Assembly (NCBI GenBank): GCA_019114465.1
Contig: DXFM01000002.1
Span: 1 to 38,638 of the forward strand
Direction: 5' to 3'
Length of the DNA: 38,638 nucleotides
Source: Candidatus Lachnoclostridium avicola
Lineage (GTDB): Bacteria; Bacillota; Clostridia; Lachnospirales; Lachnospiraceae
Shown piece by piece: positions 23,137-32,595 of the stretch. Below the pieces are notes generated by a model, which worked only from the letters and a program-made list of their open reading frames with translations, searched no databases and was not told where the DNA came from. Position 1 is the first letter of the stretch, and each line of letters opens with the position of its first letter. A program made the position numbers and the translations under genes.

Positions 23137-24405
23137 TTACAGATATTTCTTCATCTCCTCGCACACATCCAGGGTGGCAAAATAGTCCTTTGCCGTCTCC
23201 GCCCGGCGGATCAGCTGGACGGAACCGTCCTCCTTCAACAGAAGCTCCGCGGAGCGCAGCTTTCCATTGTAGTTGTATCCCATGGAAAAGCCGTGGGCGC
23301 CGGTGTCGTGGATCACCAGCAGATCTCCCCTCTGAATCTCCGGAAGCATGCGGTCCACCGCGAACTTGTCGTTATTTTCACACAGAGAACCCACCACGTC
23401 GTACTTGTGGTCGCAGGGGGCGTTCTCCTTTCCCATCACCGTGATGTGGTGGTAGGCGCCGTACATGGCCGGCCGCATCAGGTTCACCGCGCAGGCGTCC
23501 ACGCCGATGTACTCCTTATAAATATGCTTTTCGTGGATAGCCCTCGTCACCAGACAGCCGTAGGGTCCCAGCATAAAACGGCCCATCTCCGTATAGATGG
23601 CCACATCACCCAGGCCGGCGGGAACCAGGATCCGGTCGTACTCTCTGTGCACGCCCTCACCGATGACGTAGATGTCGTTGGGTTCCTGATCGGGACGGTA
23701 GGGAATTCCCACGCCGCCGGAGAGATTGATGAAGTCCACCTTTATTCCGGTTTCCTGTTTTACCCGAACAGCCAGTTCAAACAGCTCCCCGGCCAGCATG
23801 GGGTAATAGTCGTTGGTCACCGTGTTGCTCACCAGAAACGCGTGGATGCCGAAGTGCTTCGCCCCCTTCTCCCGCAGAATCCGGAACGCCTCCATCAGCT
23901 GGGACTCCGTCATACCGTATTTGGCGTCGCCGGGGTTATCCATAATTCCGTTGCTGATCTCAAAAACTCCGCCGGGATTGTACCGGCAGCAGATGGTCTC
24001 CGGAATGTGGCCGATGGCCTCCTCCAGATACTCAATGTGGGTGAAATCATCCAAGTTGATAATGGCCCCCAGCTGGTCCGCCATCTGAAACTCTTCCGCC
24101 GGCGTGTCGTTGGAGGAGAACATGATGTCATGGCCGGAGAATCCGGCGGCGTCAGACATCATCAGCTCAGTGGCTGAGGAACAGTCCGTGCCGCAGCCGT
24201 AATCCTTCAGGATCTCCAGGATCCGGGGATTGGGGGTGGCCTTCACAGCAAAATACTCCTTAAATCCGGGATTCCAGGAAAAGGCTTCCTGCACTCGTTT
24301 CGCATTGGCCCGGATTCCCGCCTCGTCATACAAATGGAAGGGAGTCGGGTAATCCTTCACGATCTTTTCCAGCTGCTCCAGGGTCACAAACGGTTTCTTC
24401 TCCAT
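23137..24405 (-). CDS. lysA: Diaminopimelate decarboxylase-like fold-type III PLP enzyme
   Basis: A 422-residue PLP decarboxylase. K55 in YFAVKATPNP is the Schiff-base lysine, INLSGGVGIPYRP and GMTE-type barrel motifs follow, and the C-terminal domain shows GSLCENNDKFA and HDTGAHGFSMGYNYNG. These resemble diaminopimelate decarboxylase, the last step of lysine synthesis, although the usual CESGD motif reads CENND and the family is divergent. A related activity on another D-amino acid cannot be excluded. I chose the ATG at 24405 with GAGGAG upstream; the longer reading frame runs into the pyk terminator region. Transcribed alone, from a region just after the pyk terminator. Confidence 0.8.
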   Translation of the reverse strand: MEKKPFVTLEQLEKIVKDYPTPFHLYDEAGIRANAKRVQEAFSWNPGFKEYFAVKATPNPRILEILKDYGCGTDCSSATELMMSDAAGFSGHDIMFSSNDTPAEEFQMADQLGAIINLDDFTHIEYLEEAIGHIPETICCRYNPGGVFEISNGIMDNPGDAKYGMTESQLMEAFRILREKGAKHFGIHAFLVSNTVTNDYYPMLAGELFELAVRVKQETGIKVDFINLSGGVGIPYRPDQEPNDIYVIGEGVHREYDRILVPAGLGDVAIYTEMGRFMLGPYGCLVTRAIHEKHIYKEYIGVDACAVNLMRPAMYGAYHHITVMGKENAPCDHKYDVVGSLCENNDKFAVDRMLPEIQRGDLLVIHDTGAHGFSMGYNYNGKLRSAELLLKEDGSVQLIRRAETAKDYFATLDVCEEMKKYL

Positions 24406-24484
24406 AATCAAATTCTCCTCTCGTATATAAAGTATCTCCATCCTGCCGTTTTCGCAGGAGCACAGTTTCCCTTGAAAAAATAAA

Positions 24485-24528
24485 TCCGCCTTTGGGCAAC
24501 AGCGTACTGCTATTGTACCCAAGGCGGA
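24485..24528 (-). terminator. Terminator of pyk
   Basis: On the minus strand TCCGCCTTGGGTACAATAG pairs (imperfectly) with its complement CTGTTGCCCAAAGGCGGA and is followed by TTTATTTTTTC. It begins about 30 bp after the pyk stop. Confidence 0.8.
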
Positions 24529-24559
24529 CCACTTTGTCCATATGGTAAAATTTTATTTT

Positions 24560-25999
24560 TTAGTCAACCTTTACCACTCTCATGATATTGGTGTCGCTGG
24601 CCGGCTCATGGCGCTTGGAGTAGCTTACCACTCCTGCGGTCACTACCACCAGATCTCCCTGCTTCACCACTTCTTTTTCTTTCAGGAGTTCGATGGAAGC
24701 ATATACCAGAATATCGGTGGAGTCAGCTCTCTTTGCCTGATAAGGCTTCACGCCCCAGTAGAGCATCATCCGGCGCACTGCGGAAGCGCTGGGGGACAGT
24801 CCCACGATGGGAGCCTCCGGTCTCCACTTGGAGAGCAGTTTTGCCGTAAATCCGCTGATGGTGGGGGTAACGATCACCTTCGCTCCCAGCTCGTGGGCAG
24901 TGGAAACCGTTCCAGAGCAGACCGCGTTGGAGATATTGCTCACTCCCTGTACCACAGTGGCTGCGCTGTGATGGTTCTGGGTGTAATCCAGATGGGACTC
25001 GGAGTCCTCCACGATCTTGGCCATCATCTTCACAGCTTCCACCGGGTACTTGCCCATGGCCGTCTCACCGGAAAGCATTACCGCATCCGTTCCATCGTAC
25101 ACGGCGTTGGCCACATCGGCCACCTCTGCTCTGGTGGGTCTGGGATTGCGGATCATGGAATCCAGCATCTGGGTAGCCGTGATTACGATCTTGCAGGCCT
25201 CATTGCACTTTCTGATAATGGTCTTCTGAATATAGGGAACCTTCTCCGCCGGGATCTCCACGCCCATGTCGCCTCTGGCTACCATAATGCCGTCGGCTGC
25301 CTCGATGATCTCATCCAGGTTCTCAATTCCCTCTGCGTTCTCGATCTTGGCAATGACGCCCATCTCGTAGTCATGCTCTTCCAGAATCTTCTTGATCTCC
25401 CGAATGGCGTCCGCCGTTCTCACAAAGGAAGCGGCGATGAAATCAAAGCCTTCATGGATACCGAAGATGATGTCCTCCCTATCCTTGTCCGTCAAAGCCG
25501 GAAGCTTAATCTTTACATTGGGAACATTGACTCCTTTTTTTGCCCCCAGCTCGCCGCCGTTGAGCACACGGCAGTGGATCTCTGTGCCTTCCACCTTCTC
25601 CACTTCCATGGCGATCAGGCCGTCGTCAATCAGGATCTTATTGCCGGGAACCACATCCTCGTGAAGCTGCTCATAGTTGATATAGCAGATCTTGTCATCT
25701 GTAGGCACTTCCCTGGTGGTCAGCACATACTCCTGTCCTTCTACCAGAGTTACCTTCTTGTCATCCTTCAACACGCCGGTACGGATCTCCGGTCCCTTGG
25801 TGTCCAGCAGAGCCGCCACCGGAATTCCCAGCTCCTCACGAACGCTCTTCAAAAGCTCCAGACGTCCTTTATGCTCCTCATGGTCACCGTGGGAGAAATT
25901 GAATCTGGCCACATCCATGCCGCTTAACGCGAGCTGTTTCATCATCTCTCTGTCATTCGTGTTCGGTCCCATTGTACAGACAATTTTAGTTTTTCTCAT
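24560..25999 (-). CDS. pyk: Pyruvate kinase
   Basis: A 479-residue glycolytic enzyme converting phosphoenolpyruvate and ADP to pyruvate and ATP. It begins MRKTKIVCTMGPNTNDREMM and contains VARFNFSHGDHEEH, LLDTKGPEIRTG, the signature IAKIENAEGIENLDEII and VARGDMGVEIP, and SGETAMGKYPVEAV. It is the usual length for the form lacking the extra C-terminal PEP-utiliser domain seen in Bacillus. It follows the rhomboid-fold gene by only 39 bp, so it may be co-transcribed with corA and that gene, or use a local promoter; none is convincing. Confidence 0.97.
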   Translation of the reverse strand: MRKTKIVCTMGPNTNDREMMKQLALSGMDVARFNFSHGDHEEHKGRLELLKSVREELGIPVAALLDTKGPEIRTGVLKDDKKVTLVEGQEYVLTTREVPTDDKICYINYEQLHEDVVPGNKILIDDGLIAMEVEKVEGTEIHCRVLNGGELGAKKGVNVPNVKIKLPALTDKDREDIIFGIHEGFDFIAASFVRTADAIREIKKILEEHDYEMGVIAKIENAEGIENLDEIIEAADGIMVARGDMGVEIPAEKVPYIQKTIIRKCNEACKIVITATQMLDSMIRNPRPTRAEVADVANAVYDGTDAVMLSGETAMGKYPVEAVKMMAKIVEDSESHLDYTQNHHSAATVVQGVSNISNAVCSGTVSTAHELGAKVIVTPTISGFTAKLLSKWRPEAPIVGLSPSASAVRRMMLYWGVKPYQAKRADSTDILVYASIELLKEKEVVKQGDLVVVTAGVVSYSKRHEPASDTNIMRVVKVD

Positions 26000-26038
26000 T
26001 TTCTAGCCCTCCGGAATAACATCCTAATTTGATATGAT

Positions 26039-26863
26039 TTATTGTGAATCCTTTGTCACATGTTTATGTGTGTAAAGGTGATCCTGACAGTATTCATAAT
26101 TGCCCTCACATTTCGAGCAATAGCGGAACTCCAGATCGTCCCCGTCCAGCTCCGTCCTGCCGCAGACTGCGCAGCGGTGGTGGGTTCTGCCCTGGGGTTT
26201 CATCTTCACCTGAGTCTTAAACTCCCGTTTCCTCCTGATCTCTCTGGGATTGACCTTGCTGTAGTTGCGGGTCATGAGGAAAAACAGGATAAAATTCAGC
26301 AGGGAGAACACTATCTCCACCCTGGTGGCCACACTGCCCACCAAAAAGCCCTGAATGATAAACAGGCTGTCGATCAGCGCCAGCCACTTCGCCTTAATGG
26401 GAATGATAAACCAGATCCAGAACTGCAGATCCGGAAACGTGGCTGCAAACGCCAGGAACAGGGACATATTCAGATACGTGGTGGTGAGAATCACCCTGCT
26501 GCCAAACAGGAGATACAGCAGCAGAGCCGCGATCACATGTCCCAGAATCCCCAGGAAAAAGTATACATTGAAGCGGAACGCTCCCCACACTCTCTCCAGG
26601 GTGCTGCCCAGAGAATAGTAAAGATAGATCATCAGAGCATTGGAAACCAGATTTCCAAAAGGCGGCCAGATCATAAATGTGACGATCCGCCAGATCTGTC
26701 CGTGAAGGATCGCTTCCGCGTCCAGACACAGCCATCGGATATAAAACATGGGATTCACATACTGGAGAATCACACCCACCACATACATGGCCACGATGTA
26801 ATTCATCAGGTTGTGAATGGCATATCTGCTGTATTTCCGCTCAAGTTTTCTGAAAAATTCCAT
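26039..26863 (-). CDS. Rhomboid-fold membrane protein lacking the catalytic motif, with zinc-binding tail
   Basis: A 274-residue protein with about six transmembrane helices in residues 18-200. GQIWRIVTFMIWPPF, SLGSTLERVWGAFRFNVYFF and LGHV match the rhomboid N-terminal half. The helix that should carry GxSG instead reads TTTYLNMSLFLAFAATFPD, and the late His is not in the usual place, so proteolysis is unlikely. The cytosolic tail (about 225-274) has C231-C234, C249-C252, C259 and H262/H266/H268, a probable zinc ribbon. It lies 17 bp after corA and upstream of pyk. Non-catalytic rhomboids act as chaperone-like membrane scaffolds; the role here is unknown. Confidence 0.78.
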   Translation of the reverse strand: MEFFRKLERKYSRYAIHNLMNYIVAMYVVGVILQYVNPMFYIRWLCLDAEAILHGQIWRIVTFMIWPPFGNLVSNALMIYLYYSLGSTLERVWGAFRFNVYFFLGILGHVIAALLLYLLFGSRVILTTTYLNMSLFLAFAATFPDLQFWIWFIIPIKAKWLALIDSLFIIQGFLVGSVATRVEIVFSLLNFILFFLMTRNYSKVNPREIRRKREFKTQVKMKPQGRTHHRCAVCGRTELDGDDLEFRYCSKCEGNYEYCQDHLYTHKHVTKDSQ

Positions 26864-26880
26864 TCGGTCTTCCTTCCATA

Positions 26881-27822
26881 TTATAAGTAGTCCTTTTTAT
26901 AGAACCAGAACGCCACACATATGGATACCATCACGGCAAACAGAATAATAATGGGAAATCCCCAGGGACTGCCCGCGAAAGGCATTCCCGTCTCATTCAC
27001 GTTCATACCGTAGAATCCGGATATGATGGTGGGGATGGACATCACAATGGTGATGGCTGACAAAAATTTCATGACAATATTCAGGTTATTGGAAATTACT
27101 GAGGCAAAAGCGTCCATGGTACCGCTTAAGATGTCGCTGTAGATATTGGCCATCTCAATAGCCTGCTTATTCTCAATAATTACGTCCTCCAGCAGATCCT
27201 CATCCTCCGGATACTTCTTGATCTTTTCATTTCTCAGAAGTTTCTCCAGCACCACCTCATTGGCTCTCAGGGAGGTAATGAAGTAGGTAAGGCTCTTCTC
27301 CAGTTCCAGCAGCTCGATCAGCTCCTGGTTTTTGGTGGACTGGTGAAGCTTTTTCTCAATTTCTCCGCTTTTTTTGTCAATCACCCTCAGATACTGCAGA
27401 TACATCTGCGCGTTCTTGTAAAGCATCTGCAGAATAAATCTGGTCTTCATATAAGTATGGAAGTTTCTCACACGTCCATCCATAAACGCGCTTAAAACCG
27501 CCGTGTCCTCCAGGCACACGGTGATGATGGCCTCCTCTGTGGTCACAATGCCCATGGGGATGGTCTCATACCAGTCCTTTCCGTTCCGCTCTTCGATCAG
27601 AGGAATATCCACCAGAATCAGGGTATAGTCATCCTCCACCTCAATACGGGATCTCTCCTCCTCATCCAGAGGCGCCCGCAGATCGTCGGGATCAATGTGA
27701 TACTGATCCGCGATCTCCAGAATCTCCGTCGCCGTCGGATCCGTCAGAGCGACCCAGCATCCGGTGCTGGTCTCATCCTGCTGATGAACTGCCCCATCCT
27801 CCGTCTTAAAAATACGAATCAT
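26881..27822 (-). CDS. CorA-family divalent cation transporter
   Basis: A 313-residue protein. The cytosolic N-terminal domain (about 1-245, alpha/beta then long helices with KSGEIEKKLHQSTKNQELIELLELEKSL) is followed by two transmembrane helices. The first ends in the selectivity signature YGMNVN (271-276), and the second (about 288-308) leads to the basic tail KKDYL. CorA proteins pass Mg2+ or Co2+/Ni2+ as homopentamers. ATG 27822 has AAAGGAG about 9 nt upstream. The gene has a consensus promoter and a structured leader of about 216 nt that may control translation. It appears to head an operon with the rhomboid-fold gene. Confidence 0.9.
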   Translation of the reverse strand: MIRIFKTEDGAVHQQDETSTGCWVALTDPTATEILEIADQYHIDPDDLRAPLDEEERSRIEVEDDYTLILVDIPLIEERNGKDWYETIPMGIVTTEEAIITVCLEDTAVLSAFMDGRVRNFHTYMKTRFILQMLYKNAQMYLQYLRVIDKKSGEIEKKLHQSTKNQELIELLELEKSLTYFITSLRANEVVLEKLLRNEKIKKYPEDEDLLEDVIIENKQAIEMANIYSDILSGTMDAFASVISNNLNIVMKFLSAITIVMSIPTIISGFYGMNVNETGMPFAGSPWGFPIIILFAVMVSICVAFWFYKKDYL

Positions 27823-28038
27823 TTCCTTATTCTCCTTTCGCCAGTGCAGCGCCGGTCACCTGCACCAGGAAAGGGCGGATCAAAATCCGCCGGCCAGTGC
27901 AGGCTTCCGCTTTCGTCCTTCTTCAATTTCCGCGTGGTAACACGAGCCACTGTCCATAACCTGCCGCTGTCCTTTCTTACTTTCTTATGACGGAACCGTT
28001 CTTTCCATATTATATAAGGAAATGCCAAAGTTCCGACG
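27823..28038 (-). promoter_or_regulatory. Structured corA leader with mutually exclusive hairpins (candidate riboswitch)
   Basis: The mRNA leader of about 216 nt contains two rival pairings. OFF: plus 27844-27849 pairs with 27860-27865 and 27834-27839 pairs with 27869-27874; this includes the GAAAGG of the ribosome site. ON: 27859-27865 pairs with 27897-27903, with hairpin 27874-27880/27885-27891 inside, leaving the site free. The pairings share bases 27860-27865, so only one can form. Earlier in the leader CGGAAC/GTTCCG closes a further stem. I could not match it to M-box, NiCo or T-box consensus. Confidence 0.55.
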
Positions 28039-28044
28039 TATACC

Positions 28045-28073
28045 ATTATAGTTACGGTTTTTTCTTTTGTCAA
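28045..28073 (-). promoter_or_regulatory. Consensus promoter of corA leader
   Basis: On the minus strand a perfect TTGACA and a perfect TATAAT are separated by 17 bp. Start of transcription would be near 28038, about 216 nt before the corA ATG. Confidence 0.8.
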
Positions 28074-28149
28074 CGTGTGATAAACCGCTCTTTTCTCCTA
28101 TTTTTCAATTCTCTTCGACTTTTTACAAGATTTTAACACTGTTTACCAA

Positions 28150-28178
28150 TTGTATTCTTTCTTAATTTATGCTAAACT
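28150..28178 (+). promoter_or_regulatory. Promoter of the dehydratase activase
   Basis: TTGTAT, a 17-bp spacer and TAAACT preceded by TGC (extended -10). The transcript would have a leader of about 70 nt before the ATG at 28255. Confidence 0.5.
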
Positions 28179-28224
28179 GTACCCCGTACTTAAAGTTACG
28201 TCAACCACATATGTTTCATAATAC

Positions 28225-28254
28225 AAAGGAGGCAGGGATTTATCCCGCGTATAT
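28225..28254 (+). promoter_or_regulatory. Unusually distant ribosome site with intervening mini-hairpin
   Basis: AAAGGAGG ends 22 nt before the ATG, far beyond the normal 5-10 nt. GGGA (28235-28238) and TCCC (28243-28246) can form a small hairpin in the gap, which would cut the effective spacing to about 10. No other in-frame start is available nearby. Confidence 0.4.
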
Positions 28255-31200
28255 ATGAAGGATTTACATAACACTCTCGGCATCGACATCGGTTCCACAA
28301 CCGTGAAGATCGCCATCCTGGATCAGGAAAACCATATGCTGTTCGCCGATTACGAACGGCATTTTGCCAACATTCAGGGAACTCTGGCCGGGCTTCTGAG
28401 GAAAGCCTTTGACAAACTGGGCTCTGTCCGGCTGGCTCCCATGATCACCGGATCCGGCGGACTGACCCTTTCCAAGCACCTGGAAGTTCCCTTCGTGCAG
28501 GAAGTTGTCAGCGTCGCCACTTCTCTTCAGGACTACGCTCCCCAGACGGACGTGGCCATTGAGCTGGGCGGCGAGGACGCCAAGATCATCTACTTCACCG
28601 GCGGTATCGACCAGAGAATGAACGGAATCTGCGCCGGAGGAACCGGTTCTTTTATCGACCAGATGGCTTCCCTTCTTCAGACGGACGCCGCCGGCCTGAA
28701 CGAATACGCAAAGAACTATCGAACCATTTACCCCATTGCCGCGCGCTGCGGCGTATTTGCCAAATCAGATATTCAGCCGCTGATCAATGAAGGAGCTACC
28801 AGAGAAGACCTGGCCGCTTCTATTTTTCAGGCTGTCGTGAACCAGACCATCAGCGGACTGGCCTGCGGCAAGCCCATCCGCGGAAATGTGGCGTTTTTAG
28901 GCGGCCCGCTCCACTTCCTTCCGGAGCTGAGGAACGCCTTTATCCGGACTCTCCACCTGACGCCGGAGCACATCATCGCTCCGGACCACTCCCACCTGTT
29001 CGCCGCCATCGGCGCGGCCATGAACAGCGAGGGAAAGGCCGTCATCGGTATTGAGGACCTGATTGACAAGCTGGAGCACGGCATCCAGATGGAATTTGAA
29101 GTAAAGCGGATGGAACCCCTCTTTGCCAATGAGGAGGAGTACCGGGAATTCACCCAGCGCCACAACGGCCACTGCGTGAAAAAAGCGGACCTGGCCACCT
29201 ATGAGGGCAACTGCTATCTGGGCATCGACGCCGGTTCCACCACCACAAAGGTGGCTCTGGTGGGAGAAGACGGCAGCCTGCTGTACCGTTTTTACGACAA
29301 CAACCACGGAAGTCCTCTGGCCACGGCCATCCGGGCCATGAAGGAGATCAGCGAGCAGCTTCCCGAGAAGGCGAAAATCGTCTACTCCTGCTCCACCGGC
29401 TACGGCGAGGCCCTGTTAAAGGCCGCCTTTCTGCTGGACGAGGGAGAGGTGGAGACCATTTCCCACTACTACGCCGCCGCTTTCTTCGAACCGGATGTGG
29501 ACTGCATCCTGGACATCGGCGGTCAGGATATGAAGTGCATCCGCATTAAAAATGGCACGGTGGACAGCGTTCAGTTAAACGAGGCATGCTCCTCCGGCTG
29601 CGGTTCCTTCATTGAGACGTTCGCAAAATCCTTAAACTACGACGTGAAGGATTTCGCGAAGGAGGCTCTGTTTGCCAAAAACCCCACGGACCTGGGCACC
29701 CGGTGTACCGTGTTCATGAACTCCAACGTAAAACAGGCTCAGAAGGAAGGAGCCTCTGTGGCGGATATCTCCGCCGGTCTGGCCTACTCCGTCATCAAGA
29801 ACGCTCTGTTTAAGGTAATCAAGATCACCTCCCCCTCCGATCTGGGAAAACACGTGGTGGTACAGGGCGGAACCTTTTACAACGACGCCGTGCTCCGCAG
29901 CTTTGAGAAAATCTCCGGCTGCAACGCGGTACGGCCGGACATCGCCGGCATTATGGGCGCCTTCGGCGCGGCCCTCATCGCCAGGGAGCGCTACGACGCC
30001 TCCAAGGGCAGCACCATGCTTCCCCTGGATAAGATTCTGAACTTAAAGTACACCACCTCCATCTCCAGATGCAGGGGCTGTACCAACAACTGCGTGCTCA
30101 CCATCAACCAGTTCGGCGGCGGCCGCCACTTTGTCAGCGGCAACCGCTGTGAGAGAGGTCTGGGAAAGGAAAAGGTCACCAGGGACATTCCCAACCTGTT
30201 TGACTACAAATACCACCGGATGTTCGACTATGAGCCTTTGACGGCGGACGAAGCCCCCAGAGGCACCATCGGCATTCCCAGAGTGCTGAACATGTACGAG
30301 AATTATCCGTTCTGGGCCACCTTCTTCAAGGAGCTGGGCTTCCGCACTGTGCTGTCGCCCCAGTCCACGAAAAAGCTCTATGAGCTGGGCATTGAGTCCA
30401 TTCCCAGCGAATCGGAGTGCTATCCGGCCAAGCTGGTCCACGGCCACATCGCCTGGCTCATCGCCCAGGATATTAAGGCCATCTTCTACCCCTGCGTTCC
30501 CTACGAGAGGAACGAGACGCCGGAGGCGGGCAATCATTTCAACTGCCCCATCGTCACTTCCTACGCGGAGAATATTAAAAACAACGTGGAGGAGATCAAG
30601 GAGAAAAACATCCGTTTTATGAACCCCTTCATCCCCTTTACCAACGAGGAAGTACTGTCGGAGCAGCTGGTGACCTTCTTTAAGAAGGAATACGATATTC
30701 CGGAGGCAGAAACCGCTGCCGCGGCCAAAAAAGGATGGGCGGAGCTTCTCCAGTCCCGGGCGGATATGGAAAAGAAGGGCGAGGAAGTCATCGCCTGGTT
30801 AAAGGAAAACCACAGGCAGGGCATTGTGCTGGCCGGCCGTCCCTACCACGTGGATCCGGAAATCAACCACGGAATTCCGGAGCTGATCACCTCCTACGGC
30901 TTTGCCGTGCTGACGGAGGACTCCATCTCCCATCTGGGACATCCGGACCGTCCTCTCATCGTCACCGACCAGTGGATGTACCACAGCCGTCTGTACCGGG
31001 CGGCGGAGGTGGTGAAAAACTCCGACTTCCTGAACCTGATCCAGTTAAACTCTTTCGGCTGCGGTCTGGACGCCGTGACCACCGATCAGGTCAATGATAT
31101 TCTGACCCGGTCCGGCAAGATCTACACCGTCTTAAAGATCGACGAGGTCAATAACCTGGGAGCCGCCAGAATCCGGATCCGGTCTCTGATCGCATCCCTG

Positions 31201-32514
31201 CGGCTGAAAAACCAGAAGCATGTGGAGCGGAAAGTGGTATCCAGCGCCTACAACCGGGTGATGTTTACCAAGGACATGAAGAAGGGCTACACCATCCTCT
31301 GTCCCCAGATGTCCCCCATCCACTTTGAGCTCATTGAACCGGCAATCCGCTCCTTCGGCTACAAGCTGGAGGTGCTTCAGAACGACGACCGCAACGCCAT
31401 CGACGTGGGCTTAAAATATGTAAACAATGACGCCTGCTACCCGTCCCTCATCGTCGTCGGCCAGATCATGGACGCCCTGCTGTCCGGGAAATACGACCTG
31501 GACCACACGGCAGTGGTCATGAGCCAGACCGGAGGCGGCTGCCGGGCATCCAACTACATCGGATTTATCCGCCGGGCTCTGGATAAGGCAGGAATGTCCC
31601 AGATCCCTGTAATCTCCGTCAACGCCAACGGCATGGAGACGAACCCCGGATTTACCATCACGCCGCTCATGCTCACCAAGGCCATGCAGGCTGTGGTGTA
31701 CGGCGATATTTTCATGCGGGTGCTCTACGCCACCAGGCCCTACGAGAAGGAACCCGGTTCCGCCGACGCTCTCCACGAGAAGTGGAAAAAACGGTGCATC
31801 CAGTCCGTCTCCAAAAAGAACCCGGCCATGGTGGAGTTTGCCAGAAATGTGAAAGGCATCATCCGCGACTTTGACAACCTGCCCCGCCTGGATATCCAGA
31901 AGCCGAAGGTGGGAGTTGTGGGAGAGATCCTGGTAAAATTCTCCCCCCTGGCCAACAATCACATTGTGGAGCTGCTGGAATCAGAGGGAGCGGAGGCAGT
32001 CATGCCGGATCTCATGGACTTCCTGCTCTACTGCTTCTACAACAGCAATTTCAAGGCGGACCATCTGGGAGGCAAGCGCTCCACCGCCCGCCTGTGCAAC
32101 ATGGGAATCTCCCTGCTGGAGTACTTCCGCAAGACGGCACGGAAAGAGCTGGAGGCCAGCCGGCACTTTACCCCCCAGGCCCGGATCGACAACCTGGCTT
32201 CCATGGCACAGGATTTCGTATCTCTCGGCAATCAGACTGGAGAGGGCTGGTTCCTCACCGGCGAGATGCTGGAGCTGATCCACTCAGGAGTGGAAAATAT
32301 CGTCTGCACCCAGCCCTTCGGCTGCCTGCCCAACCACATTGTGGGCAAGGGCGTGATCAAAGAGCTGCGTCAGCACTATCCCAACGCCAACATTATCGCC
32401 GTGGACTACGATCCCGGCGCCAGCGAGGTGAACCAGCTGAACCGTATTAAACTGATGCTGGCCACCGCCCATAAAAATCTGAAAAAGAAAGAGGAGATGG
32501 AGCACTGCGGTTAA
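28255..32514 (+). CDS. Acyl-CoA dehydratase activase, fused two-module form (BadF/BcrA family)
   Basis: A 1,419-residue cytosolic protein. Module 1 (about 1-270) and module 2 (about 318-590) are both ASKHA ATPases ([15 protein letters not shown] and [15 protein letters not shown]). Module 1 has C126 ([11 protein letters not shown]) and C165 (AARCGVF); module 2 has C445 ([11 protein letters not shown]) and C484 (GTRCTVF). These match the [4Fe-4S] cysteines of the HgdC activator (39 residues apart in both), so one chain could mimic the HgdC dimer. Residues about 600-1,419 resemble DUF2229/HgdB-like parts, with C606RGCTNNC and conserved [11 protein letters not shown] and [10 protein letters not shown]. 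It reduces and activates radical 2-hydroxyacyl-CoA dehydratases using ATP. No partner dehydratase is nearby. Confidence 0.92.
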   Translation: MKDLHNTLGIDIGSTTVKIAILDQENHMLFADYERHFANIQGTLAGLLRKAFDKLGSVRLAPMITGSGGLTLSKHLEVPFVQEVVSVATSLQDYAPQTDVAIELGGEDAKIIYFTGGIDQRMNGICAGGTGSFIDQMASLLQTDAAGLNEYAKNYRTIYPIAARCGVFAKSDIQPLINEGATREDLAASIFQAVVNQTISGLACGKPIRGNVAFLGGPLHFLPELRNAFIRTLHLTPEHIIAPDHSHLFAAIGAAMNSEGKAVIGIEDLIDKLEHGIQMEFEVKRMEPLFANEEEYREFTQRHNGHCVKKADLATYEGNCYLGIDAGSTTTKVALVGEDGSLLYRFYDNNHGSPLATAIRAMKEISEQLPEKAKIVYSCSTGYGEALLKAAFLLDEGEVETISHYYAAAFFEPDVDCILDIGGQDMKCIRIKNGTVDSVQLNEACSSGCGSFIETFAKSLNYDVKDFAKEALFAKNPTDLGTRCTVFMNSNVKQAQKEGASVADISAGLAYSVIKNALFKVIKITSPSDLGKHVVVQGGTFYNDAVLRSFEKISGCNAVRPDIAGIMGAFGAALIARERYDASKGSTMLPLDKILNLKYTTSISRCRGCTNNCVLTINQFGGGRHFVSGNRCERGLGKEKVTRDIPNLFDYKYHRMFDYEPLTADEAPRGTIGIPRVLNMYENYPFWATFFKELGFRTVLSPQSTKKLYELGIESIPSESECYPAKLVHGHIAWLIAQDIKAIFYPCVPYERNETPEAGNHFNCPIVTSYAENIKNNVEEIKEKNIRFMNPFIPFTNEEVLSEQLVTFFKKEYDIPEAETAAAAKKGWAELLQSRADMEKKGEEVIAWLKENHRQGIVLAGRPYHVDPEINHGIPELITSYGFAVLTEDSISHLGHPDRPLIVTDQWMYHSRLYRAAEVVKNSDFLNLIQLNSFGCGLDAVTTDQVNDILTRSGKIYTVLKIDEVNNLGAARIRIRSLIASLRLKNQKHVERKVVSSAYNRVMFTKDMKKGYTILCPQMSPIHFELIEPAIRSFGYKLEVLQNDDRNAIDVGLKYVNNDACYPSLIVVGQIMDALLSGKYDLDHTAVVMSQTGGGCRASNYIGFIRRALDKAGMSQIPVISVNANGMETNPGFTITPLMLTKAMQAVVYGDIFMRVLYATRPYEKEPGSADALHEKWKKRCIQSVSKKNPAMVEFARNVKGIIRDFDNLPRLDIQKPKVGVVGEILVKFSPLANNHIVELLESEGAEAVMPDLMDFLLYCFYNSNFKADHLGGKRSTARLCNMGISLLEYFRKTARKELEASRHFTPQARIDNLASMAQDFVSLGNQTGEGWFLTGEMLELIHSGVENIVCTQPFGCLPNHIVGKGVIKELRQHYPNANIIAVDYDPGASEVNQLNRIKLMLATAHKNLKKKEEMEHCG

Positions 32515-32540
32515 TCCGCAGGCTCCGCCTCCTCTTTTTT
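32491..32540 (+). terminator. Terminator overlapping the activase stop
   Basis: GAGGAG..GGAGC..CTGCGG pairs with CCGCAG-GCTCC-GCCTCCTC around the stop codon and is followed by TTTTTT. The left arm lies inside the last codons of the gene. Confidence 0.8.
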
Positions 32541-32595
32541 CGTCTGTCTTTTCCGGTCCAGACCTTTCCCAGATCTCTCTTTCCCGGATTTCTCC

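Noticed and set aside
22961..23185. Possible 74-codon gene on the plus strand
   Set aside because: It spans two terminator hairpins and runs into the lysA 3' end, with no domain.
27823..28038. M-box, NiCo or T-box riboswitch in the corA leader
   Set aside because: GTTACCACGCGG recalls the T-box GGNACCGCG but has extra bases and no stem I specifier pattern. The conserved M-box and NiCo strings were not found. Kept as an unclassified leader.
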